Shown here: piece after piece, positions 30,137-42,499 of the stretch
How positions within the stretch are numbered: the stretch's first letter is position 1
How the letters are laid out: the number at the start of each line of letters is the position of its first letter
Assembly (NCBI RefSeq): GCF_905171775.1
Contig: NC_053489.1
Coordinates: 249,413,008 to 249,477,007, forward strand
From: Rana temporaria
Taxonomy: Eukaryota > Chordata > Amphibia > Anura > Ranidae
Direction of reading: 5' to 3'
DNA: 64,000 nt
Made by a program: the position numbers and the translations under genes
The notes under the pieces: model-generated
Told to the model about the DNA's origin: nothing
What the model saw: only the letters and a program-made list of their open reading frames with translations
The model's database searches: none

Positions 30137-31550
30137 TGTGACAGCCCACTTTTATTCAACAAAACGTAATGTTCTTCATAAATATCCGTTGTCCACGTAG
30201 GGGTTCTTCCACATCCACATGAATAATCAACAGAAAATACTGAGCTACTTGGCTCCCTTGTAACTAGCACCACTACTCTTGACTGTGGTGTCCAGCTCTC
30301 CTCGTTCATTGGATCCCTTAGCCTTTAGTCGCAGTGCCCTGCTGCATGGTTCACTCCTGGCATCTGATTAGGGATTCTCCTGAGGCCCCAATAGGAGCCC
30401 AGCTGACTCCTGGAGTCCAGATCTCCTGACTGCTGGCTGGAACACCTCTGACCCTTGGGTGAGACCTGCTGTCTCCAAACTGGGATCCATGAGTTATCCT
30501 CAGGCTTGAGTATATAACGACCCTGCATACCTGAAGGCACCTCATAAAATCCAGACATAAGATTGAAGGTTCCGTCCCACCCAGCACACTTTGGAACCTT
30601 CAAGCTCAAGGCCCCGATACGAGACTACAGAATCCATTTTAGCCAATGGGTAGGATCTTCTTGGGTCCCTTGGCCTGCTGGGAGAGCCTATTTATTTGGG
30701 AGAGGTCAGGTGATCTGGGTTCTTTGCCACCTGAACAGCTGTCTGGGTGGACGTGTGTTGTATTTTCCCAGGCTGCTAGGCCAAAGCCTGAGGCCTATCC
30801 CGGAAACATCTGGCTGCTAGGCTGTCTGAGGGCCTATCCAGAAGCAAGAGAGCAGCGCAGGGTTGGGATTGCAGCCCAACCAGATGTGCCAGTTCTGCCA
30901 GCCGGAGAACCTGTCATTGACGAAGGTAGAGGGGAAGCTGTCGCCCCTAAGGGACCAACCACCTTACTACCAGGGACCACAGTGAGTAGCTGAAGCAAGT
31001 TCCCGGAGCAGTGTTCTCACCAACCAGGGACGGTGAAGAATTGCAAAACTTCAGCAGGTGTCAAGCCAGGGACCTAGCCAGCGAAGGTGAAGCTTGCAGC
31101 GCAGCCTTGTGTTCCAAGCTAGGGACCCGGCAGGGAAGAGGGGGTGATGCTTAAAGGAAGATACTCAGTGAGAAGTTTGGAAGAGCTCAGGAAATCCAGT
31201 GGCAGTGGATCAGCAAGTCTAGTGAGAGCAACTGGGAGCTCAGTGGAGTAAAGATCCAGAAGTAGTGATTGTAGAGGAAGTACAGAAGTTCATTACAACT
31301 TGTGTTAGAAACTGTTATAAGACTGTTGCCACAGGAGACAGTAATCCTACATATGCAGACGTGGTGTCCTGCTCGGTACCTTTCCTTGCATGGCTACCTA
31401 CATCTAGAAGTCTCAGAGTCTGCTAATTACCATTACAACTAATAATGGGTGTCCTGGCCCTAAACCCTCTCTCCCACATTTCTGCTCAAGAGAAAATAAA
31501 TATCTTTGTATTCAAGAAGTCTGGTGCCCATGAATCTACCTTGCATCACA
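30137..31550 (+). mobile_element. Candidate LTR of an unclassified retroelement
   Basis: It begins TGTGACAGCCC and ends CATCACA (TGTGA/TCACA inverted ends). An AATAAA at 31495-31500 lies about 50 bp before the end, as in an R/U5 region. No target duplication (AGGG versus CCCA), primer site or coding domain was found, so the call is tentative. Confidence 0.35.
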
Positions 31551-32228
31551 CCCACCATGCCTGGTAACCTACTCTACACAGAAGGATGTCAGCTGTCCCT
31601 AACTATGAAGGTTCTCATTAGATCAAAGGGGACCTGGGACCTTGCTATATATCCCAAATAAAGTGTTTAGGACTGATGGTAAAGTGTTAAGGACTGTGTG
31701 AAGCTGCTAAAGTGCTGACATTTGCATGTAACACAACGACATGTGATGGTGTATGATACCTTTGACTCATGAAGAAACTTCCCAGGGACTGTATGTCAGC
31801 GGGCATAAAACCTGTGTTGAAAGTGGGGCGTCTCCAGATAGTAGGAGCATGTGACAAGCGGCTCAACTCCCAACACTTGGCTGGGGTCACTGGAGCGAAA
31901 TTGGCTGAAATGACAAGCCGAGCAGAGATGACATCATGCAACCGTGCCAGAAACCAAAGTGAGCCAGAGAGAAATGAGGACAGCCAAGGGAGATCAGCGG
32001 ATGCTGGAGAGAGCCAAGGGGAACCGAGGGACGGTCAGTAGATGCCGTGGCAGTGCAATGAAAACACCAGCATGTTTCCGGACGTACAGAACTGACAGCG
32101 AAAGGGTTAAGTATAACAATTGAACAGTTCAAAAAATATGTCTTCAATACACAATCCTGTATACAATCTTCTAAGTGTCCCTTCATTCTTCTTCTGGTGT
32201 CCCTGCCCATAAGTTCTTGCGTCCAAAG
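31551..32228. other. Intergenic, no gene recognised
   Basis: No recognisable ORF, terminal repeat or tandem structure. Low-copy-looking sequence between the candidate LTR and a hAT. Confidence 0.4.
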
Positions 32229-32759
32229 AAGCCTTTGTCAACCAGTGTGCCCAGGCACCCTGGGGTGCCTTCAGGTGTCTTCAGGGGTGCCTTGACAAAT
32301 TGCCTAGAAATTGCCCAAAAAATGTATACAAGCCAGTGGGCGAATTAAGTCTGCCTATTAGTTACATAAAGCCACAAGTATTCATTGTGCACCATTACAA
32401 TCTTCCAGCCGCCAGTATCCTAACAACCAATGACATCATTGGTTGATAAGGAGTATGTTGGGCACTTGCACAGCATCCTAGTTTGCCCCACCCCTCTTCT
32501 TCAGCACTTGGGTCACATGAGCTGAGTGAGGTAGAGAAATTGAGGGAGAAGAGAAACATTGGAATACTATTCAGTACCAGTGTGCGCAAAGGTGTTTTTG
32601 CTTTGGAAGAATAATCTCCTCTAGTGTTGGTCGTTCTATGTGTGTGGTTGTTGCTGACTTATGTAAAACTATTTCGTTTTTAAAATTTAGAATGGGGTGC
32701 TTTGAGATTGTGCTGAATTTTATTGGGTGCCTTGACTGAAGAAAGGTTGAGAAACACTG
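32229..32759. mobile_element. hAT-type element
   Basis: The right end is GGTTGAGAAACACTG. The left end is the diverged inverted form AAGCCTTTGTCAACC. Flanking 8-mers GTCCAAAG and GTCCGAAG match at 7 of 8. 531 bp, non-coding. Confidence 0.8.
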
Positions 32760-33630
32760 GTCCGAAGCATAAGTCCATACCCCTGGAACCCCAACTGGGC
32801 TCCCACAAGGGGTGGCTAGGTACAAAATAGTGGATCACATCCTTAGCAGTGTGTTCGTCCTTAGATGAGGAGGCCTGGAACCGAGCCTCCAGCTGTCTTG
32901 TTAACTGCAGTGTCCCTGAAGGGTGGTTCCCTCCCTTTTTTATGTGTTTTCCAGAATAGGGCAGTACTTCCCCCGAAAAGCCTGGAAAAACCTGGCCAGC
33001 TGGTACTTCCAGGAAGTACCATCTCAGCGGGGCAAAAACAACTAAACAGAGCTACATATATAGTACATCATGTAAGAAACAGTAAAATATTTCCAACAAA
33101 CATAAAACATTTAACATCTACCTGCTTACATGTGGTAGGCATACCTTGTGTTCCTGCCATATCTTATAAAGATGCCAGTAAGAGAGGCTGGCAAATTTGA
33201 AACAAATTAAAAAAAGTCAGCAGCTGCTAACACTGTAGCTGCTGACTTTTAATAAGGACACTTACCTGTCCCTGTCGCCAGCGATGTCAGCCCCCGCCGA
33301 GGCCGATCCTCGATCCTGGCAGCTCCAGGCGCCGCCATCCACAGTAAGGGAAACAGGCAGTGAAGCCGTGCGGCTTCACTGCCCGTTCCCTACTGCACAT
33401 ACGCGAGCAGCGCAGCGCTTTGTGAATGGGCCGGCTGCTTTCTGGGATACACACAGTTCCCAGAATGCAGCGCACCCCATTCACAAGAAGACACCCAGTG
33501 TAGGAGGAGGAAGAGAATCCACCGCGGAGGATAAAGAGGCAGATTCGGGACTTCCGCATAGCAACAGCTATTTCGGGTAAGTAAAAATTAAATTTGTTTT
33601 TCATTTTTAATTTTTATTTTTGGAGGAAAA
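32760..33630. other. Intergenic, probable TTAA-family remnants
   Basis: No gene seen. A block near 33210-33250 carries an inverted pair (AAAGTCAGCAGCTGCTAAC and GTAGCTGCTGACTTTT). The right edge reads into GGGTGGAACTCCACT, an end typical of TTAA-flanked elements. Confidence 0.4.
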
Positions 33631-33859
33631 TTTTTTTTCAGGGTGGAACTCCACTTTAAAGAATACGTAAACACATTTCATTTTCCTAATATGTGCCTGC
33701 TGTACCATGTACTAGTATAATGTGATCACTTATAATATATATATATATATATTATAAGTGATCACATTATACTAGTACATGGTACAGCAGGCACATATTA
33801 GGAATATGAAATGTTGTGTTTACGTATTCTTTAAAGTGGAGTTCCACCCTGAAAAAAAA
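33631..33859. repeat. Long near-perfect inverted repeat around an AT core
   Basis: Left-arm blocks CAGGGTGGAACTCCACT, ATACGTAAACAC, ATGTGCCTGCTGTACCATG and TACTAGTATAATGTGATCAC recur inverted on the right. The arms meet at an (AT)n centre near 33743. TTAA occurs symmetrically at 33656-33659 and 33831-33834. Strong cruciform potential. Confidence 0.93.
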
Positions 33860-34455
33860 TTATATATATATATATAATAACTACAGTATACACAAAGTTT
33901 TGTCTTTTATTCCTATTTTAAACTGAGGTTGGGTTGTTTTGCAAGGTGAGGGTTTACATATACTTTAAACTTTGAATCAGTTTTACAAAGAATTGTATTG
34001 AAGTACAAAAGAGGAAGTGATGGATTCAGCTGAACTGGATTCTCTGTTATGGCCTAATAGGTGCTTGAATATATGACGCAATTAATTCTTGTATAAAGGC
34101 CTTCACAGGAACATGTGATCAAGTAGCTTCATTGATAATTTTCATAGTAGCATCACATGAGATATACTAGCGAAGTGTGGTAATTTCTTAAATTTATTGG
34201 GTGCTAGAAATGCAGAGATGTGGAGATAGTTATGAAAGTCAGCAGTTTACTAATAAGGTAAAATATCTTACAAAATGCTAATTTAAATTATATGCTGATA
34301 ACACAGCGAGGCTCCTAGCCAATGGTCAGAATTTGCACACCACAGGATTTGGGGTTTCAGGGTAATTAGTAGGAAATGTATAGTGACCTGAAGGTTTGTG
34401 CTATTCCATAACAGCAGGCAAGAAAAAATTTGAAAAACCGGGCCCCAAGAGCTTT

Positions 34456-35284
34456 AAAGCAGAACTCCGGCCAAAATTATTTTTCTATGACCTTGTTGCT
34501 GATCTCCTACCTTCACCAACTTTGCCTTCCATGTTCTTCTGAGCTCTGTAGTTCATTTGTAATAGGCTGCTGAACTTGCTGAAAAAACCTTATTGTTTGC
34601 TGACATCCTGTGTGTAAGACCGTTGGCTTCTATCCCTCTTCTGAGCTCAGCCAACGGTCTGACATGCCCCCTTGTAGTCCTCTGAAAGCCGGGCAGGGAG
34701 TTCTATTTCCTGTAGTGGGCAGAGAGCCCCCCTAGTCTGTGTCGCCCATGGAGGAGGTGTCCTCCTCTGCTCCCTGACAGTCACTGCCCTGCCGCATTGC
34801 CCGCCGCCACCGCTCCCCCCGCCTGCTATCTCCGTGCAGAGCGGGGATTATTATCAGTAATCACTTGTATGACACAGCGGAGATCTCCTGCTGTGTCTGG
34901 TATAGAATAACAGAACACTGCTCGCTGATCCCCCGGCTCCCGCCGTTATGATTGACAACGCACTGTGCCAATTGTGCCTTTATTGGCACATTTGGGACAT
35001 ATAAACAGACACAGACACAGCGGGACATCCCCGCTGTGCCATACAAGTGATTACTGATAATAATCCCCGCTCTGCACGGAGATAGCAGGCGGGGGGAGCG
35101 GTGGCGGCAGGCAATGCGGCAGGGCAGTGACTGTCAGGGAGAAGAGGAGGACACCTCCTCCATTGGCGACACAGACTAGGGGGGCTCTCTGCCCACTACA
35201 GGAAATAGAACTCCCTGCCCGGCTTTCAGAGGACTACAAGGGGGCATGTCAGACCGTTGGCTGAGCTCAGAAGAGGGATAGAAG
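34456..35284. repeat. Large hairpin element, arms about 235 bp
   Basis: The sequence from 34627 (CTTCTATCCCTCTTCTGAGC) is repeated inverted up to 35284. Arms carry GC-rich blocks such as GGCGGGGGGAGCGG and are nearly identical. The roughly 170-bp loop holds a smaller inverted pair around ACACAGCGG. The left flank starts TTAAAGCAGAACTCCGG, a TTAA-family-like end without a matching right end. Confidence 0.9.
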
Positions 35285-35828
35285 AAGGGAAGTATATCAT
35301 TATCTTCCCTTTATTTAACTAGTATATTTGAAATAATTTTCATTTAATTTGCCTGTTAGTCCACATCATTTTCAAGGAAAAACTCCTCTCGTAAATGCTG
35401 CCTGTTTATCTTCTTTTGGTGCTATTAACCCAAACATAAAGATCTTTCAATTGAAAATAAAAAGTTAAAACATAAACATGATGAACTTTTTCTGTGTACA
35501 CAGGCCACAATAGTTAATGAAGTTAACAGATCATTTCAAGCTTACATTATTTTCACAGCTTTTTTCCTGGTATTATGTGTTTATTAACTGTGATTATGAC
35601 TTGTTGGCATTAACTGACTGACTCAAATGACACTGGATGGTAAGTTAGAAACAGGTTCACTTTGCTGACTTAGCAGATCTGAGCGTTGGAAGGCTGCGCA
35701 TTTTGTACACAACAACTAGACTATTGTGTATAGTCCTTGCTTTTAATTTGACTGATCAGTTGATATTTTTAGGTTCTTTAGCATAGTAGGAGTGGAATAA
35801 CCTACAGATAAGCCTGTATGATATAGTG

Positions 35829-36876
35829 TGTAGTGCCCCCTTACTTTCAGTATGGGCACTACGCTAAAGTTAGTGGGGAATGGGAGAGCTATTTTGCTCC
35901 CATTCATAATTTGCTAAATTTGGGCGGCTGTCATTCCTGAACTGTCCTGTAGGTTAGTCTGCGCTCCAGGTGTGCCAATCCCACCCCTGGGCGACAGTTG
36001 GGGCTAGAGGGGTTCTGGCAGAGCAACTTTCCCCAGCAGCCAATTAGAGGAGTTTTCCCTCGCAGGGCATGCTGGGGGAGAGTGTATCTGTGGCAGACGC
36101 CATTTTCATTGGTTCTTCGCGGGTTCCTGGTTCCAGGTGCGGCACCCACCTTCAGAGTGCGCGCATCCAACAGACCCCGGCGTTATGGCCTACCAGGCCG
36201 GGGTCGCATGCTACGCAGAGCTCCATGTTGCTGAAAGGGGCCCCAGTGACTTGCTGGGTCCCCGGCTCTATTGAAGAGATCCCAAGCTATGTGCTGAACG
36301 GTGGGGGATTGGCTCAAGGAGAACCCAGAGGCGGGTTATGTGAGGGGCTTGGACGAACCATCGGGTATCTGGTGACCAGGACATTGACAGGTACACTTCA
36401 GCTGTCACCCGGTGACCCAAATCTAATTTACTGGGAGGATTCGCTCAATCAGTTTAGCTCATTCAAGTACTAGGCCTGTGGCAGAGGTCCCTAGAGCCAG
36501 GCCTGTGGCAGAGGTCTGTTCCTCCAAGCAACCTTAAGTGGCGCTTCGGCTGCCAGGCTCGTGGCAGGAGTCTGTCCGGAGGCACTTCACCCACTCTGGC
36601 TAGAGTGGCGACGAACTGTATCTACTACTACTGAGAGCAGGATTGCTCTTTTTCATATCCAGGCCTGATACTGCAAAGTTCTCTATTGCTTCATCAACCT
36701 TTTCTCTTTACCTCATGTTGATGTTGGTCATGTTGGGCATTCAGAAAACCTTTATTTAGTGACTGGACATTCGCTCACTAAATCTAGTCATCAACTTCAC
36801 CCCTAGACAATGGTAAGAGGTAACTTAATACGCCGATCTCAAAACAACCAGCGGCTCCTGAGGGGGTATCGCTACA
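35829..36876 (+). mobile_element. Endogenous retrovirus LTR (5'-type, followed by primer site)
   Basis: It begins TGTAGTGCCCCC and ends GGTATCGCTACA (TG...CA with inverted TGTAGY/RCTACA ends). It is 1048 bp and homologous to LTRs at 42500 and 43668. A CCAAT motif (CAGCCAATTAG) sits in the promoter region. A primer-site-like sequence starts 2 nt after the end. No gag, pol or env follows, so this is the remnant of a degraded provirus. Confidence 0.82.
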
Positions 36877-36878
36877 CG

Positions 36879-36896
36879 TGGGGGCTCATCCAGGAT
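36879..36896 (+). promoter_or_regulatory. tRNA-Pro-type retroviral primer-binding site
   Basis: TGGGGGCTCATCCAGGAT matches the 18-nt tRNA-Pro primer site common in gammaretroviruses at all but two positions and lies 2 nt after the LTR terminal CA. This supports an ERV-class (gamma-like) origin. Confidence 0.75.
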
Positions 36897-37034
36897 CTCG
36901 GCACTTACGCCGACTTACGCCTGAGAAACCCAGCGCAGATTTGGTGCTTTGTGAATTCAGTGCTTGCCTCTCTGCGCTGCGTCGGCGTAGCGTAAAGGAG
37001 ACAGTTAGAATCACTCCCTAGGACACATAATTAA

Positions 37035-37597
37035 ACCCTTGATCGCCCCTAGTGTTAACCCCTTCCCTGCCAGTCACATTTACACAGTAATCGGTGCATT
37101 TTTATAGCACTCATTGTTGTATAAATGTGAATGGCCCCAAAGATGTGTCAAAAGTATCCGATATGTCTGACGCAATGTCACAGTCACAATAAAAATTGAA
37201 GATCGCCGCCATTACTAGTAAAAAATAAAATAAAAATGCCATAAATCTATCCCCTATTTTGTAGCCGCTATAACTTTTGCGCAAACCAATCAATACACGC
37301 TTATTGCGATTTTTTTTTTTAACCAAAAATATGTAGTAGAATACATATCGGCTTAAACTAAGTATTTTTTTTTTAAATGGGATATTTATTATCGCAAAAA
37401 GTAAAAAAAAAAGTTTTTTTTTTCAAACTTGTCACTCTTCTTTTGTTTATAGCCCAAAAAAATAAGAACCGCAGAGATGATCAAACACCACCAAAAGAAA
37501 GCTCTATTTGTGGGGAAAATAATTTAATTTGGGTACAGTGTTGCATGACCGCGTAATTGTGATTCAAAGTGCGACTGTATGCCCTGTATTGAAGTGG
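37035..37597. mobile_element. TTAACCACTT-family element, copy D (truncated)
   Basis: It shares the family's AT-rich half (GATCGCCGCCATTACTAG; CACCAAAAGAAAGCTCTATT) and right end TTGAAGTGG followed by TTGA. The GC-rich half is missing and the left end is CCCTAGTGTTAACCCC, internal in other copies. Confidence 0.65.
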
Positions 37598-37599
37598 TT

Positions 37600-38060
37600 G
37601 AGATGCATTATTAGTGCACGTTTACTGCAGTTTATTGACATGCATTAGTGCACATGTACTGCAGTATATTGAAGTATGTTAGTGCAGTGTACTTCAGTAT
37701 ATTGAAGTGCGTTAGTGCACGTTTACTGCAGTATATTGAGGTGCATTATTGCACGTTTACTGCAGTATATTGAAGTGCGTTAGTGTACAGTTACAGCAGT
37801 ATATTGAACTGTGTTAGTGCACGTTTACTGCAGTATAATGAAGTGCATTAGTGCATGTTTAATGCAGTATATTGAAGTGTGTTAGTGCAGTTTTATGTCA
37901 GTATATTGAAGTGCCTTCGTGCACTTTTACGGAAGTATATTGCAGTGCGCAAGTGAAGTTTCACTGCAGTATATTAAATTTGTGTTAGTGCACTTTTACT
38001 GCAGTATATTGATTTGCATCAGTGCAGTTTTACTGCAGTATATTGAAGTGCACCAAACAT
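37600..38060. repeat. Tandem array, unit about 34 bp
   Basis: About 13 degenerate copies of a unit with GTGCGTTAGTGCACG and TTTACTGCAGTATATTGAA. GTGCAC and CTGCAG palindromes recur in each unit. It lies between copy D and a decayed hAT transposase. Confidence 0.9.
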
Positions 38061-38169
38061 CACTTTTTATTGATTAAAGTGCATCCACGTACACTTCCAC
38101 TTCTCTATTACATTTCGGTGATAAGCCCCCCCCCCCCATCAAGACTGGAAGGCCAACAAGGAGAGACAG

Positions 38170-39570
38170 ACATTCTAATGGCACTGTGAGGGAGCCCACA
38201 GCGTCTGTGTCCTCAGGCAAAGGTGGACGTGGTCTGTCCTCAGGCATGTCACAATTTCCTCTGCTTAGTGATATTGCCCATGCTATCCAGCCACAGCATG
38301 CAGATGAGGTGGTGGACTTGCTTACTAAACCATCCTCATCCTCTGTCACCCAACAGAGACTAGTGCGCAGTCCACTGCAGCTGCCAGAGTGGCTTATTCT
38401 GCCTCCTTGTCCACAGCTACTTCTGCCATGGCCCCAGCATCATGCATGAAGGAGTCAGCTGAGTTATTTGAACACAGCATCAGCCACTTGTTCCTTGATG
38501 ATGCGTATGCATTACTTGATTCTGATGTTGGTTCTGAGGTTGAAGAAGGTAGGAACATGAGCCTACAGAGAGGGGGGAACAGTGGTAAATAACAAATTGA
38601 CAGTCATGTTCCCCAAGCTGCAGCGTATTGACAAGTTGGCTCCAGTGATGATGAGTATGGAGGGGGTAATGATGAGGTCACTGATGTGACTTGGGTGCCA
38701 GATAGAGTAAGGCGGAAAGTGAGGGTGAGGCACAACCCCACTGAGGTAGATATCAAGGAAGAGTAGAGAGTAGCTACCCTATTGCATCACATTGTGGAGC
38801 AGTTATCTCCCGGCCCACTTCCCACAGCTCAGCTGTCTGGGCTTTTTTTAGCACATGTGCGGTTGATTGCACTGTTGCGATTTTTGCCTCAAGCAGATCA
38901 AGCCAGGCAAAAACACCAGTCATTTGGGTACCACATGCTTGACAAGGAATTTAACCTCCCAACACTCACCTGACCACCTGAAAGCCACATAAAAGGGATG
39001 CAATTCTGTTCCTCCTCACTCCTGACCTTTCAGGTCTACCCCCGCTAGATTTCATGACCTCTCAGCAGCCTCCACTGACATAGATGATGGAATAGTGAAG
39101 AGTGTCACAGGTCCATGCAGCACATCTGCAAGAAGCACACCACCAGCTGTAGACTATAGCAGGCACATTTCTCTGCCCCAGCTATTGCAGACGGAAAAAA
39201 AATACAGTCATTGCCACCCACATGCCCATAATCTAAATTCAAGCTTGTCAAAGCTGTTGGCTTTACAACTCCTACCTTTCTGTCTTGTGGATTCTGCCCC
39301 CTTCCGTGATTTTTCAGAATGTGCAGTACCACAATGGCAGGTTCCCAGTCACTATTTCTTTGCACATAAGGCCATTCCAGCGTTGTACCATTACGTGGAA
39401 CGTAATGTTGTCGCATTGTTGGTCAAGGCAGTCAGCCGCATGGTCCGTGTTACTGCTGACACGTGGTCCAGCAAGCATAGTCAGAGATGCCATCTTTTGT
39501 TCACAGCACACTGGGTAAACCCTCTGCTTGAAACTCGGAAAGATGCAAGACAGGGCTTTGTGCTGTAGCT
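38170..39570 (+). pseudogene. hAT-superfamily transposase pseudogene (ZBED/Ac-like)
   Basis: Plus-strand reading near 39230-39535 gives LLPFCLVDSAPFRDF, a segment with PSHYFF and IPALY, then VTADTWSSKH and LLFTAHWV. This matches the hAT catalytic-core start, where TxDxWSS carries the first catalytic Asp. Upstream open segments (38186-38592, 38782-38973) are probably the same gene in shifted frames. The C-terminal dimerisation region is not found downstream. Broken and non-functional. A domesticated gene is unlikely because of the stops. Confidence 0.68.
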
Positions 39571-39599
39571 TGGAGTAAGTACATTCATCACGTTGTATC

Positions 39600-39850
39600 A
39601 CACAGAAAATCGCGAATTGTCTTTTACTAACACAAAATCAGCTAAAGCAGCCCAAAGGGTGGCGTCATCCGAATGGAACTTCCCCTTTAATGTGCCTTCG
39701 TACGTTTTGGACGTCACCGCGCTTTGCTAGAGCATTTTTTTTTTCACGATCGTGTGTTTTAATGATCGGGTTGAAAAAAACGTTGTTTTTTCTAGACCCT
39801 TAAAAACGTAATTTTTTAGAACCCTAAAAACGGTTGTGTGTACGTGGCAT
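39600..39850. mobile_element. Partial MITE, right end GTGTGTACGTGGCA
   Basis: It ends ACGGTTGTGTGTACGTGGCA followed by TAA, like the MITE at 50459. The left end was not identified and probably lies in degraded sequence next to the hAT pseudogene. Confidence 0.5.
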
Positions 39851-40498
39851 AAGTCAAAATAAATTCTGTCAGCGATGTGAGGAGATGAATCTTTGGTCCT
39901 GGCAGTCTATAGCACAGTAGTATGTGAACGGTGTCCTGGGGTGTTGTTTGGAGTTGCAGAGTGTGCGTTTCCATGAACGGCAATGAGCTCTGTAGATCTG
40001 GTTTGGTTAGTGAGAGGTGTGACTTGTAGATCACTGCTAGGCCTCCTCCTTTGCCCAATTCTGTTCTCGGTTAAGATGCCATAATTTTCTGGCACAAGTT
40101 CTGCTAGAATGGTGTTACAATCTAATGTTAGCCAGCTTTCAGTGATGAAGAGGCAATCTATGTTGTGTTGGGAGATGAAGTCGTGGATTTCCTGTCTGTG
40201 CTTGACTGCGGATCTAGTGTTGATCAGGGAGCATGATAGATATGTAACTGAGACGATGCCCTCCTGTTTTTGATCGTCGATCAATTCTTAGGAGTTGTTC
40301 TTTCTGTAGAACAGAGGGAGCAGAGGATAAAATATCTTTTAAAAAAGAGTTTATGTAAAGTCTTTCCAGACTCTGAGTTTTGAGGCTTCTGTAGGTCAAG
40401 AGAGGAGCAGTGGAGAAGGGGGCCACCTCAATGATGCATTTCATTTTTTTAGTCTTAGGTGCCCAGTATAAATTGAGCTGCTGGGCTGCCCCACACAT
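39816..40498 (-). pseudogene. LINE endonuclease fragment (L2/CR1-like)
   Basis: On the minus strand one frame reads INTRSAVKHRQEIHDFIS then IDCLFITESWL (start of an apurinic/apyrimidinic-type endonuclease), and an overlapping frame continues GKGGGLAVIYK. An upstream frame (40498-40214) may be the preceding N-terminal part. Frameshifts separate them and no reverse transcriptase follows. Distinct from the intact LINE at 54691. Confidence 0.68.
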
Positions 40499-40500
40499 AC

Positions 40501-42499
40501 TTCCCTACCTGCTGCAGCCTCAAACCAATGCTGCAAGCTGTTCCCCTTCAGCTCTAAGCCAGTGACCACTGATCACTCAGTTCTCAGTATTCACTGAACA
40601 GAGAGTGGTAACTGTCAGTCACAGGCTCTCTGCTCAGTGTTTACTGGAGCCTTGGGCAGGAGCATCTGGCTCAGGCTCTCAACGATGTGATGAGAGGCTG
40701 AACCAGCTACCTGTAAGACATCTGGGTGGATCCTGCCTTTATTGTTGGGATCCCTACAGAGTCTGGAGCGGGCCTGTGATGTCAGCCAACAGCAAGCTTT
40801 AGCCCCCTGAAGGCAGATTCTGTGTCACAGGAGAGCAAAAGTAAGTGCACTCCTGTGGCCCACATGAGAAGTATGAAAAAAAGAACTTTGGCCATACTAC
40901 TCTTTTAACTAGTAGTTTGTGCCAAGCTGGCCTGCTGAGTGCACTGTATAAACTGTATGTAACTTCAGATTGTGGGAAGCAAACATTCCATTCTACATCA
41001 AGAGCAAAATTGAGTCAAGCTGAGTGGTGCTCAGCCATTCATAGGCAGCTTTGAATTCTCTGAATGACAGAGATCGTAGTATTAACTGACTGTCTCTCTG
41101 CCTCAGCCAATCAGAGGAAGTTTTGTATGCTTTCAGAGAATGCAAAGCTGCCCATGAATGGCTGAGCACCGCTCAGCCTGACTCAATTTTGTTCCAAGTG
41201 TGTAATGGGGTGTTTACATCCCACAGCCTAAACAGTAAACACATTGTTGCATATTGTATGTAGCAGAGGCTACATAGAGCTTATACAGCACACCTTATAG
41301 TGTAAGAAATAGTAAGCTTGGCCCATATTAACTATTTAAAGTGACAGTAAAGCTGGAAATCAGCTTTAATCCTTGATTATTCAAAGTAATCTAAATGCAT
41401 AAGAGTTACTGCAAACTCACACAGACACACCAATTGGTTGAAAATTTTAATTTTGTTACTAGATACACCAATTGGTTGAAAATGTAGTTAAGTTTCTGAA
41501 CATCATATGATTTTATTGATCAACAAAAATATAATGGTCTCAGATAATAATGTACTGTATTTAGTTGTTGTTGTCACTTTAGAAAAACATTAACATCATT
41601 AAAGTGGACCTTTGCACAATGAAACCTAATTTGTTTAGTAGTGTGAATGCCTTACAAACATTATGTACTCAAAGTTAAGTTACAGTTTCTATTAAAAACC
41701 TCACATGCATGTATTATTTTTCATCAATTGTCTTTCTGATTAACTTCTCCCTCTCGTGCCTTCTTGCTGATTTACATATTGCTCTTCCCTATTGACCCAT
41801 CCAACCGTGCCTGCATTGTATGAATAGCCATATCTTTTCCGGGGGTTTAAGTCTTGAAGAATCACTTTATTCATCTTCTTACAAATGTAGCGATTACTTC
41901 CGTAGGAGCCGCTGGAAATTTGCCCAGGTTTTTCCCCAGTGAATTGCCCGGCAGCCAGGCACAGGATCTCAGCCACGCTTTTCCTCAATAACCAGTGTAG
42001 GAGGGTTTTCGTTTTATTTTTGGAGAACTTGGATATGGTTGAGGGAATTGAGTTTAATACTCCAAAAACAAAAACTATGTATAGGTTGAGGACAGCGAAC
42101 TCCTTTCTGTAAAGCTAAAGCAGAAGTCCTTGCATATAGCAAACTGTGGACTTGACTTGTAGTAAAAACAGTTAAACGTAGAGCTAAAGCTAAAGTCCTT
42201 GCACATGCCAACTATGGACTTGGCTTTGTAATAGAAGCAGTTAACAGCACAAAAGTGTCTTCCTTTTAGAGCAACAAGAGAAGAGTCCCTTCACAGAGAA
42301 CTAGATAGACTAAGCTCTTCAGCACACCAGCCCATGTTCCCTTTAGACAAACACACAGCTGACTCTCTAGCACAAGAGGGGTGGCAGTAGCCAAAAAGAC
42401 TCTATGATCTCTCAAAGCAGTCTGTACTGACAAAATGACCAGGGAAATTTGGTTACCTTCTTCTAACTTCCAAGCAACACCTTTCTCCGGTGATACCTG
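40501..42499. other. Intergenic with a foldback segment; no gene recognised
   Basis: Apart from the inverted repeat at 41004-41200 I see no coding motif. A duplicated phrase (AGCTAAAG...AGTCCTTGCA) occurs near 42110-42140 and 42182-42207. The sequence just left of the LTR at 42500 looks like ordinary low-copy DNA. Confidence 0.4.
41004..41200. repeat. Inverted repeat, arms about 60 bp
   Basis: AAAATTGAGTCAAGCTGAG, GGTGCTCAGCCATTCAT and GGCAGCTTTG on the left return inverted as CAAAGCTGCC, ATGAATGGCTGAGCACC and CTGACTCAATTTT. A loop of about 70 bp separates the arms. Confidence 0.85.

Noticed and set aside
30137..31550. Full retrovirus-like element
   Set aside because: Only LTR-like ends and an AATAAA are visible. 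There is no primer site, coding domain or target duplication, so it is kept only as a low-confidence LTR candidate.
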